A stretch of 7,208 nt of DNA, from the NCBI GenBank assembly GCA_040905925.1, contig JBBDQO010000050.1, positions 1 to 7,208 of the forward strand, in the 5' to 3' direction. A model generated the notes under the pieces. That model did not search any database. It saw only the letters and a program-made list of their open reading frames with translations, and was not told the origin of the DNA. Below, piece by piece: positions 1 to 7,208 of this stretch. This DNA is from JALYNX01 sp040905925. GTDB lineage: Bacteria > Actinomycetota > Acidimicrobiia > Spongiisociales > ZC4RG35. Each line of letters opens with the position of its first letter. The first letter of the stretch is position 1. The translations under genes were made by a program, and so were the position numbers.

Positions 1-485
1 ATGACTCCCCCGACCAGAGTCCCCCCAGCAGTGCCGATGATGTCGGCCAGATTCTGCCCTTCCTCGGCGATCTCGAGATCAGAAAGTTGCACCCCAAACG
101 TGTCCTCCAGGAACTGCGCCACAGTCTCCACGTACCCGGGGACGGCGGTCACGAGCTGATTGACCTGCTCCACGAACAGGGGAACCAATGCGACCAGGAA
201 CACGACCACGAGGGCGAAGGCGGCCAGGAAGACGACGCCGGTGGCGGCGCCCCGTCTCCAGCCTCGTTTCTCGAGGTAATGAACCGGAGGTTCGATCGCC
301 ACGGCCACGAACACCGAGACGAACACCATGAAGAGAATGCTCCTGAGCCGAAAAACCAGCCAAAGAACCGCGGCAGTCGCCACCAGCACGCCCGCCACGA
401 CCAGCGTCCGCCGACGAAAACGCCGGCTGTCCTCCCTAGTCGTTGGCGAAGCCATTGCGGGGCAGGGTACGCGGCCGCGGGCCAT
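1..485 (-). CDS. AI-2E/PerM family transporter-like membrane protein, N-terminal part
   Basis: Partial gene: the first 161 codons are present and the rest runs off the left edge. The family usually has about 350-400 residues, so less than half is seen. The visible part has a basic N-terminus (around REDSRRFRRR), then hydrophobic segments at about residues 27-47 and 49-66, a short loop with EPPVHYLEKRGWRRG, and a third segment at about 80-103. A polar stretch rich in E, Q and D follows, matching the soluble part between the early and late membrane helices of AI-2E/PerM (UPF0118) proteins. Members of this family export small molecules or act as sodium/proton antiporters; the substrate here is unknown. 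I chose the ATG at 485 because AGGAG lies 8 nt upstream. A GTG at 488 and an ATG at 455 are in-frame alternatives. The gene is divergent from the acyl-CoA ligase, with only 42 nt between start codons. The family call is from fold pattern and the EPP/RG loop and is fairly secure; the function is not. Confidence 0.8.
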   Translation of the reverse strand, partial: MARGRVPCPAMASPTTREDSRRFRRRTLVVAGVLVATAAVLWLVFRLRSILFMVFVSVFVAVAIEPPVHYLEKRGWRRGAATGVVFLAAFALVVVFLVALVPLFVEQVNQLVTAVPGYVETVAQFLEDTFGVQLSDLEIAEEGQNLADIIGTAGGTLVGGV

Positions 486-493
486 CACGATGG

Positions 494-498
494 CTCCT
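494..498 (-). promoter_or_regulatory. Ribosome binding site for the AI-2E family gene
   Basis: AGGAG on the minus strand, 8 nt before the ATG at 485 and 5 nt before an in-frame GTG at 488. It favours the 485 start over the ATG at 455, which lacks a comparable site. Confidence 0.55.
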
Positions 499-517
499 AG
501 CCTCCCCCCAACCGGTC

Positions 518-524
518 GAGGAGG
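518..524 (+). promoter_or_regulatory. Ribosome binding site for the acyl-CoA ligase gene
   Basis: GAGGAGG lies immediately before the tandem start codons GTG (525) and ATG (528). The GTG abuts the site, while the ATG leaves 3 nt (4 nt if AGGAG at 519-523 does the pairing). The spacing therefore favours the ATG at 528, although it is still short. Confidence 0.6.
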
Positions 525-527
525 GTG

Positions 528-2462
<1,935 letters not shown>

Positions 2463-2517
2463 CCCGCAATGCCGACGCTACCAGTGAGCCGAGCCGAGGC
2501 CTGCTGAGATAGCTCTC

Positions 2518-3291
2518 ATGATCGGCGTGTTCGACTCCGGTGTCGGAGGGCTCGGGGTCCTCGCCCACATCCGGCGTGAGCTGCCCGGGGCAGATCTGCT
2601 GTACCTCGCCGACCAGGGCCGAGCCCCTTACGGAACCCGCTCCCTCGACGAAGTTGCGGCCATTTCCGAGGAGGTGACCAGCTGGTTGCTGGGGAAGGGC
2701 GCCACGACCGTGGTGGTGGCCTGCAACACCGCTTCCGCCGCCGCCATAAACCGGCTGCGTGAGATCCACCCCTCGATCCCCTTCGTGGGGATGGAACCGG
2801 CGGTCAAACCCGCCGCCATCGCCACGAAATCCGGTGTTATCGGGGTGCTGGCAACCGCGGCCACCTTCCAGGGCGAGCTCTACTCCTCGGTGGTCAGCCG
2901 ACACGCTCCCGACGTCCAGGTGCTCAATGCGGCATGCCCGACGTGGGTTCGCCTCGTAGAGGCGGGAAGGATCAAAGGCCGCGAGGTGGAGCGACAGGTC
3001 GCTCAGTGTCTTGCACCGCTGATCGAGGGCGGTGCTGACGTTTTGGTCTTGGGTTGCACCCATTTCCCGTTTCTGCGCCCGGTGATCGAGCAACTGGTCG
3101 GATCCACCATCACGGTGGTGGATCCGGCACCGGCGGTCGCCCTCCAGGTTGCCCGGGTCCACGTCGAAGACCCTGGTGAGGGAGACCTGGTCCTGGTCAC
3201 CACAGCGAGCCCTCGCCGTTTGGCGAGGCTGGCGAGGGACCTCGCCGGAATCGAACCGACCCGACCTGTCCTAGCCTGGTCTCCCGAATGA
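2518..3291 (+). CDS. murI: Glutamate racemase
   Basis: Cytoplasmic, cofactor-independent racemase that converts L-glutamate to D-glutamate for the peptidoglycan stem peptide. At 257 residues it has normal family length. The N-terminus is the canonical IGVFDSGVGG, with Asp6 and Ser7 in the substrate site. ADQGRAPYGTR follows at 31-41. The two catalytic cysteines are both present: Cys69 in VACNTAS and Cys180 in LGCTHFP, the latter followed by His182. The start is fixed by the conserved N-terminus, although the ribosome binding site is weak (TGAGA about 8 nt upstream), so the gene may rely on transcription and translation from the upstream ligase. Its stop overlaps the menF start by ATGA. The coding sequence contains two inverted-repeat structures, listed separately. 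Cell-wall and menaquinone genes share no pathway step, so the grouping with menF probably reflects shared expression rather than chemistry. Confidence 0.95.
   Translation: MIGVFDSGVGGLGVLAHIRRELPGADLLYLADQGRAPYGTRSLDEVAAISEEVTSWLLGKGATTVVVACNTASAAAINRLREIHPSIPFVGMEPAVKPAAIATKSGVIGVLATAATFQGELYSSVVSRHAPDVQVLNAACPTWVRLVEAGRIKGREVERQVAQCLAPLIEGGADVLVLGCTHFPFLRPVIEQLVGSTITVVDPAPAVALQVARVHVEDPGEGDLVLVTTASPRRLARLARDLAGIEPTRPVLAWSPE
3099..3126 (+). repeat. Perfect 11-bp inverted repeat inside murI
   Basis: CGGATCCACCA (3099-3109) is the exact reverse complement of TGGTGGATCCG (3116-3126), leaving a 6-nt centre. It encodes the GSTITVVDP stretch of MurI. No T-run follows, so it does not look like an intrinsic terminator. 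It could be a stable mRNA hairpin or chance in GC-rich coding sequence. Confidence 0.6.
3211..3246 (+). repeat. Four alternating CCTCGCC/GGCGAGG heptamers near the 3' end of murI
   Basis: CCTCGCC at 3211 and 3240 and GGCGAGG at 3222 and 3231 are mutually complementary. The first pair makes a 7-bp stem with a GTTT loop; the second pair makes a 6-bp stem with a 4-nt loop; cross-pairings are also possible. The region encodes the RRLARLARDLAG tail, so part of the repetition comes from the repeated Leu-Ala-Arg codons. It ends 41 nt before the menF start codon. Confidence 0.55.
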
Positions 3292-4409
3292 CGAACCTCG
3301 AGCCCGGCCCGACGGTGACCGAGCCACTCCGGTCCCGGCCGGATGTGGCCTGGCTCCGTCATGGCATGGCTCTGTTCGGCTGGGGCGAGAGTCGTCGCAT
3401 CGACCCGGGGACCGGGAGCGACCGTTTCGAGAGGGCCCGCGAGGCCCTGGAGGCCACACCGGGCAGTATCGGCTTCGCCACCTTCACCTTTGACGAAGAC
3501 GAGCCCGGATCGGTGGTCATCATCCCCGAAACGGTTCTCGAGGTCACCGAAGAAGGAACCCGGGTTCTGTCCGGGGAGCGCACCCACATCCCCCCAGCAA
3601 TCGCCCAAGTCGCCATGCCGCCAGGATGGGTATCGGCCGACGACAAGGAATCGTGGCGATCCGCCATGGACCTTGCGTTGCAGGCGATCGCCCGCGGGGA
3701 GGTGGAGAAGGTGGTGCTCTCCCGCACCGTCGAGATGGCTTTCGACGCCGACGTCCCGGTGCATCACGTGGCACAGGAGCTTTTGGACAGCCAGGGACGC
3801 TCGCATACGTTCCTGATCGACGGTCTTGTCGGATCCAGCCCTGAGCTGTTGGTCTCCAAACACGGATCGGCAGTCCGGTCGGTCTCCCTTGCGGGGTCAG
3901 CCGATCGCACCGATCCTTCGGCGTCGGCTTCGCTCAACTCACAGAAGATGGCCGTGGAGCATTCTCTGGCAGCCGATTCGGTCGAGGAGGCATTGCTGCC
4001 GTTCTGCACCAGGCTGGAGAGACAGCCGAGCAGGGTGGAGACCTTCGCCGACATACACCACCTCGCCACCGGGTTCGAGGGTGAGGCCGTGTTGGGGACC
4101 AACGTGACCGATCTGGTGGCGGCGCTCCACCCCACCGCCGCCGTTGCCGGAACTCCCACCAAGGCCGCAGTCGAGCTGATCAGAGAGATCGAAGGCCATG
4201 GCCGGGGCCGCTATGCCGGGCCTGTCGGGTGGATGGATGCTGATGGCGATGGGGAGTTCGCCATCGCCCTGAGATGTGGCGAGATCAGGGGGCCGCTGGT
4301 CACGCTCTACACCGGTGTCGGGCTGGTGGATGGTTCGGATCCCGAGGCGGAGCTCGAAGAGACCCGGATCAAGCTGCGCCCGATGTTGAGGGCCCTTGGC
4401 CTCAGCTGA
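3288..4409 (+). CDS. menF: Isochorismate synthase (menaquinone-type)
   Basis: Mg-dependent, chorismate-binding enzyme that converts chorismate to isochorismate, the entry step of menaquinone synthesis. It has 373 residues. The C-terminal two thirds carry the family hallmarks: EVEKVVLSR with the likely general base Lys141; GSSPELL with the likely general acid Glu186; SLAGS at 200-204, where anthranilate and aminodeoxychorismate synthases have a Lys-containing PIKGT-type motif; HPTAAVAGTP at 281-290; RYAGPVGW at 308-315; and GDGEFAIALRC at 320-330, whose Glu323 is a probable metal ligand. The Leu-Ala pair argues for isochorismate synthase rather than anthranilate synthase. Salicylate or siderophore-type isochorismate synthases are the main alternative, but menD and menC next door favour the menaquinone role. 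The ATG overlaps the murI stop as ATGA and no clear ribosome binding site precedes it, so translation is probably coupled to murI. The gene ends tail to tail with menD, overlapping it by 8 nt. Confidence 0.93.
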   Translation: MTNLEPGPTVTEPLRSRPDVAWLRHGMALFGWGESRRIDPGTGSDRFERAREALEATPGSIGFATFTFDEDEPGSVVIIPETVLEVTEEGTRVLSGERTHIPPAIAQVAMPPGWVSADDKESWRSAMDLALQAIARGEVEKVVLSRTVEMAFDADVPVHHVAQELLDSQGRSHTFLIDGLVGSSPELLVSKHGSAVRSVSLAGSADRTDPSASASLNSQKMAVEHSLAADSVEEALLPFCTRLERQPSRVETFADIHHLATGFEGEAVLGTNVTDLVAALHPTAAVAGTPTKAAVELIREIEGHGRGRYAGPVGWMDADGDGEFAIALRCGEIRGPLVTLYTGVGLVDGSDPEAELEETRIKLRPMLRALGLS

Positions 4410-4410
4410 G
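4401..4410. repeat. Palindrome holding both stop codons of menF and menD
   Basis: CTCAGCTGAG is a perfect 10-bp palindrome. Read rightward it gives Leu-Ser-stop of menF (TGA at 4407-4409). Read leftward it gives Leu-Ser-stop of menD (TGA at 4404-4402). The flanking bases do not extend the symmetry in any continuous way, and no T-run lies nearby, so it is not an obvious bidirectional terminator. Confidence 0.85.
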
Positions 4411-6096
4411 ACTGGTCACCAGCGACCGGGCGACCTCGTCGAGCGCTTGGCGGCGTTTGAGATCGGCCTCCCGGTCGACGGGAATCACCAGGGCATGACA
4501 GCCTCCCGCCCCCAGCCGTTGCTCCAGCTCGGGGACGAGGCCGCCGATCGAGGACAGGGTGTCGGCGTTGAGGCCGTGGAAATCGGCGTAAGTGGCGAGA
4601 TGCCGCCCATGGGGAGTGACGAACAAACGATCGAAGCCCGGGGCGTGAGTCGCCTGCGGCAGAAGATCGAACAAACCACCGCCGTTGTTGTCCACAACCA
4701 GGAAAACCACGTCGGGTAGCTGATCGGCGATGAACCCGTTGCCATCGTGGAGCAGGGACAGGTCACCGGTCAGCACCAGCGTCCTCGATCCCGCTGCGGC
4801 CACCCCGAGCCCGGTGGACACGAGGCCATCGATGCCCGAAGCCCCCCGGTTGGCGTAGATCGATCCGCGGTGGAGGGTATGGGCGTCCACATCTCGAATC
4901 GGCATCGAAGAGGCCACGACCAGGCTCTCCCATGCACAGCCGGACAGGGCACGGGCAACTGAGGAGCCGGTTGGCTGCTCCCCCACCCCGATCGCCTCGT
5001 CGAGTGCAACGCGCATCGATCGATCCGCGGCTTCCCATCGCCCGGCCCATTCCGGGTCCACCGACGCCGCGGACGAGAGCCGTTCGATGGTGGCGACCGG
5101 ATCGGCCTGGAGGAGGAGGGTGGCCTGACGTCGGGGGTCGTTCCAGGTGCCCCACCTGTCGATGCTGACCTGCACCCCTTCGAGCGAGGTGAGAGCCGAA
5201 ATGCGGTCGCTGGGGCCGGTCCTCCCGATTGTCACCACCATCTCGGGCGTCAAAGAGGCAGGCACACCCGAGACCAGCAAATGGTGATAGGTGGAAACCG
5301 TGGGGTCCCCCCGCAGCCCGGAAAGGGCAGTCGCCAGGACCGGCCAGCCGAGCTTGGCGGCAGCAGCCAGCAGGGCCTCGGGCCCGTAGTCGCCCTCTCC
5401 GGCCACGATCAACCCGCGGGCACCTACCGGCACCTCGATGGCCGCCGCGCCGGGCGGAGCGATCAAGTGCTCCTGCCAGCGAGCATCCCCAGGCTTTCCT
5501 TCGACTGTGAACGGATAGGGATCGGCGGCCGACCTCCCGTCGTCCTCAACCGGCACGGTGGGCTCGCGAAAGGCGATGTTCAGATGGACCGGGCCTGGCC
5601 GCGATTCGTGGCCAAGGGCGCGTGCCACCGCCTGGGACACCGTGCTGCGCCAATAGGAGTTGTGATCGACACCCGATTGGGCGGGGCCGATATTGCAGGA
5701 CCAACGCACCCTATTGCCGAAGAGCCCGACCTGGTCGATGGTCTGGTTGGCTCCGACGTGGAGCATCTCGGGGGGACGGTCGGCGGAGATGACGATCAGC
5801 GGCACCAGGGACTGGTCGGCTTCGATCACGGCCGGGAGGTGATTGGCGACCGCGGTGCCCGATGTCGACAACACCACCGTCGGCTGCCCGGTGGCCCGAG
5901 CATTACCCAGGGCCCAGAACGCCGCCGAGCGCTCATCGAGAACGACACGGGTGGTGATGCCAGGATGCTGGTCGAAGGCAATCGCCAGGGCGGCGGATCG
6001 CGAGCCAGGTGAGATGACCGCAAATGAAACCCCGTGTCTGGCCATCTCATCCGCCACCGCCCTGGCCAGGGCGGTGCTCGGGTTGGGCTGGGTCAT
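4402..6096 (-). CDS. menD: 2-succinyl-5-enolpyruvyl-6-hydroxy-3-cyclohexene-1-carboxylate synthase
   Basis: Thiamine-diphosphate enzyme that decarboxylates 2-oxoglutarate and adds the succinyl semialdehyde unit to isochorismate, giving SEPHCHC. It has 564 residues, normal for MenD. The N-terminal pyrimidine-binding domain has ISPGSRSA at 28-35, DERSA at 54-58 with the catalytic Glu55 that activates the cofactor, and STSGTAVAN at 77-85; SADRPPE and GANQTIDQ follow. The C-terminal pyrophosphate-binding domain has SSMPIRDVD at 396-404, ANRGASGIDG at 415-424, and the metal/ThDP motif from GDLSLLHDGNG (Asp445) to DNNGGGLF at 469-476. No hallmark residue is missing. The ATG at 6096 overlaps the menC stop as ATGA, and GAGG lies 7 nt upstream inside menC, so both coupled and direct initiation are possible. 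It is the last gene of the minus-strand group and converges on menF, which makes its isochorismate substrate. Confidence 0.97.
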   Translation of the reverse strand: MTQPNPSTALARAVADEMARHGVSFAVISPGSRSAALAIAFDQHPGITTRVVLDERSAAFWALGNARATGQPTVVLSTSGTAVANHLPAVIEADQSLVPLIVISADRPPEMLHVGANQTIDQVGLFGNRVRWSCNIGPAQSGVDHNSYWRSTVSQAVARALGHESRPGPVHLNIAFREPTVPVEDDGRSAADPYPFTVEGKPGDARWQEHLIAPPGAAAIEVPVGARGLIVAGEGDYGPEALLAAAAKLGWPVLATALSGLRGDPTVSTYHHLLVSGVPASLTPEMVVTIGRTGPSDRISALTSLEGVQVSIDRWGTWNDPRRQATLLLQADPVATIERLSSAASVDPEWAGRWEAADRSMRVALDEAIGVGEQPTGSSVARALSGCAWESLVVASSMPIRDVDAHTLHRGSIYANRGASGIDGLVSTGLGVAAAGSRTLVLTGDLSLLHDGNGFIADQLPDVVFLVVDNNGGGLFDLLPQATHAPGFDRLFVTPHGRHLATYADFHGLNADTLSSIGGLVPELEQRLGAGGCHALVIPVDREADLKRRQALDEVARSLVTSLS

Positions 6097-7052
6097 GTCA
6101 GCACCTCTGCCGCCAAACGGACCTTGCGCAGCATTTCAGCGGCACGATCGCGTTCCGGGCGCCATCTCGCAAGGAGCTCCGGGTCGGGCTCCGGTCTTCG
6201 CACCTCGAGTTGGCCGTTGAGCGAAACCAGCGGATCCCGCGTGGGGTCGCCTTCGATCAGAGCCACCGTGCCCAGACCGCAGGCATAAGGCAGGTCGGGC
6301 AACAAAGAAGCCACCAGGAGGCCGGCGTAGATACCGACCGAGGTCTCCAGAGCGGAGGACACGACCACAGGAACACCGGCACGCGCCGCGATGTCCAGCG
6401 CCCGGTTGACACCACCGAGTGGCTGCACCTTGAGGACCACCAGATCCGCTGCGCCGGAAACGGCCACCTCGAGAGGGTCGGGGCGAAGCCGGACGAGCTC
6501 GTCGGCCGCCAGAGGGACGTCGGTTCGCTTCTTGAGCTCGATCATCTCCTCCAGCGTGGCCACTGGCTGTTCGGCATACTCCAGCCCGAACTTGGAGAAT
6601 GTGGCGAGACGCTCGGTCGCGGTGTCCAGGTCCCAGCCCGCGTTGACGTCGACACGGATCTTGCCCTCGGGGCCCAGCGCTTCCCTGACCGAGTCGAGCC
6701 GATCCTCGTCTTCGATGGGAGCCTGGCCGGGCTCACCTACCTTGACCTTTGCGGTGCTGGCCCCGGACTCGAGCACCAGGCTCCTTGCGATCTGAGGCGA
6801 GACCGCCGGTACGGTCACATTGACCGGGATCGACTTCCGCCCCGGTTCGGGCAGCGCGCTGCAGGCCGCTTCCAGCGCCGCCGCCAACCACCGGGTGGTG
6901 ACCTCAGGTGGATAGTCCGGGAACGGTGAGAACTCGCCCCATCCGGCCGGTCCCCGTATCAGCACACCCTCGCGATGGTCGACACGTCGAAACCGATGAC
7001 GCATCGGTATCCGGAACGGGTGAAGCTCGAGCGCGTCGAGGAGCTCGCTCAC
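6093..7052 (-). CDS. menC: o-Succinylbenzoate synthase
   Basis: Enolase-superfamily enzyme that dehydrates SHCHC to o-succinylbenzoate in menaquinone synthesis. It has 319 residues, matching the short actinobacterial type. An N-terminal capping region includes GWGEFSPFPDYP at 37-48. The barrel then supplies the catalytic set: AKVKVGE with Lys102 and Lys104; RVDVNAGW with Asp135 and Asn137; EQP with Glu161; AADE with Asp184; and VLKVQPLGG with Lys208. Asp135, Glu161 and Asp184 are the expected Mg ligands, and Lys104 and Lys208 the acid/base pair. Enolase relatives such as N-succinylamino-acid racemases share this layout, but the direct link to menD supports the o-succinylbenzoate role. The start is GTG at 7052, with AGGAG 8 nt upstream. 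It overlaps the stop of the upstream cytochrome gene as GTGA, and its own stop overlaps the menD start as ATGA. Confidence 0.94.
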   Translation of the reverse strand: MSELLDALELHPFRIPMRHRFRRVDHREGVLIRGPAGWGEFSPFPDYPPEVTTRWLAAALEAACSALPEPGRKSIPVNVTVPAVSPQIARSLVLESGASTAKVKVGEPGQAPIEDEDRLDSVREALGPEGKIRVDVNAGWDLDTATERLATFSKFGLEYAEQPVATLEEMIELKKRTDVPLAADELVRLRPDPLEVAVSGAADLVVLKVQPLGGVNRALDIAARAGVPVVVSSALETSVGIYAGLLVASLLPDLPYACGLGTVALIEGDPTRDPLVSLNGQLEVRRPEPDPELLARWRPERDRAAEMLRKVRLAAEVLT

Positions 7053-7208
7053 TGGCCCTGCTCCTGGCGGATGAAGCCGACGAGACGGTCGACCTGATCC
7101 TCGGTGAGTGACGACTGAAAAGAAGGCATCCGGCCTCTCCCCAAGCTGATGGTCGCGGTCAGGAAATCGTCGGGCTGGCTCGCTGCGTTGGAGCCCGTTC
7201 CCAGCGAC
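7049..7208 (-). CDS. c-type cytochrome, C-terminal end
   Basis: Partial gene: only the last 52 codons are visible; the rest runs off the right edge. The tail reads GRGRMPSF followed by QSSLTEDQVDRLVGFI, the typical end of a class I cytochrome c domain. There the Met (residue 27 of the visible part) would be the distal haem ligand and the final helix packs across the haem. The CxxCH haem attachment site, and any signal peptide or membrane anchor, would lie beyond the window. It could be a free c-type cytochrome or a cytochrome subunit of a larger respiratory complex; the fragment cannot decide. The stop codon overlaps the menC GTG start by 4 nt, so the two are almost certainly co-transcribed. 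That links a haem electron carrier to quinone synthesis. Confidence 0.72.
   Translation of the reverse strand, partial: SLGTGSNAASQPDDFLTATISLGRGRMPSFQSSLTEDQVDRLVGFIRQEQGQ
7061..7065 (-). promoter_or_regulatory. Ribosome binding site for menC
   Basis: AGGAG on the minus strand, inside the cytochrome coding sequence and 8 nt before the GTG at 7052. It supports that GTG as the true start rather than a later ATG. Confidence 0.6.

Noticed and set aside
87..500. A 137-codon open frame on the plus strand at the left edge
   Set aside because: Rich in His, Glu and Gln, and antisense to the membrane protein whose hydrophobic segments are clear on the minus strand.
2463..2517. Promoter or small RNA in the 55-nt gap before murI
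   Set aside because: I see no convincing -35/-10 pair and no stable structure; it is best read as a short leader within the same transcript.
3211..3246. Inverted repeats near the murI end as an intrinsic terminator
   Set aside because: No T-rich tract follows, and menF overlaps murI immediately downstream, so termination here would be unexpected.
3003..3863. A 286-codon open frame on the minus strand across the murI-menF junction
   Set aside because: Antisense to two well-supported genes with intact catalytic motifs; no recognisable domain.
6024..6929. A 301-codon open frame on the plus strand opposite menC
   Set aside because: Antisense to menC, which has the full enolase-superfamily catalytic set; the plus-strand product is rich in Arg, Gly, His and Gln with no fold pattern.

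Overview
The window comes from a GC-rich bacterial chromosome. Nearly every base lies in a protein-coding gene, third codon positions are strongly G/C, start codons are ATG or GTG, and several genes overlap by 4 nt. The protein types (a short actinobacterial-style MenC, a MenD, a MenF and a c-type cytochrome) suit a high-GC actinobacterium, perhaps of the Acidimicrobiia type. That placement is inference; no marker gene here settles it.

Layout. At the left edge (1-485, minus) is the N-terminal part of an AI-2E/PerM-family membrane protein. A 42-nt gap separates it from a divergent plus-strand group: an acetyl-CoA-synthetase-like acyl-CoA ligase (528-2462), glutamate racemase murI (2518-3291) and isochorismate synthase menF (3288-4409), the last two joined by an ATGA overlap. 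A minus-strand group faces it: the C-terminal end of a c-type cytochrome (7049-7208, cut by the window edge), o-succinylbenzoate synthase menC (6093-7052) and SEPHCHC synthase menD (4402-6096), joined by GTGA and ATGA overlaps. The two groups meet tail to tail: menF and menD overlap by 8 nt, and both stop codons lie inside one 10-bp perfect palindrome.

How the genes work together. MenF turns chorismate into isochorismate, MenD condenses isochorismate with 2-oxoglutarate to SEPHCHC, and MenC dehydrates SHCHC to o-succinylbenzoate. The window therefore holds three early steps of classical (o-succinylbenzoate) menaquinone synthesis, split over two facing transcription units. The SHCHC-forming enzyme MenH, MenE, MenB and MenA are not in view. 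A c-type cytochrome beside menC-menD fits a respiratory theme, since menaquinol feeds electron-transfer chains that end in cytochromes. MurI supplies D-glutamate for peptidoglycan and has no evident biochemical link to menaquinone. The ligase is clearly an adenylate-forming enzyme, but its substrate cannot be read from the sequence.

I see no RNA gene, mobile element, CRISPR array or phage signature. The region is mostly ordinary core metabolism. The points worth a second look are the shared-palindrome gene junction, the uncertain substrate of the ligase, two inverted-repeat structures inside murI, and the very short divergent intergenic gap.
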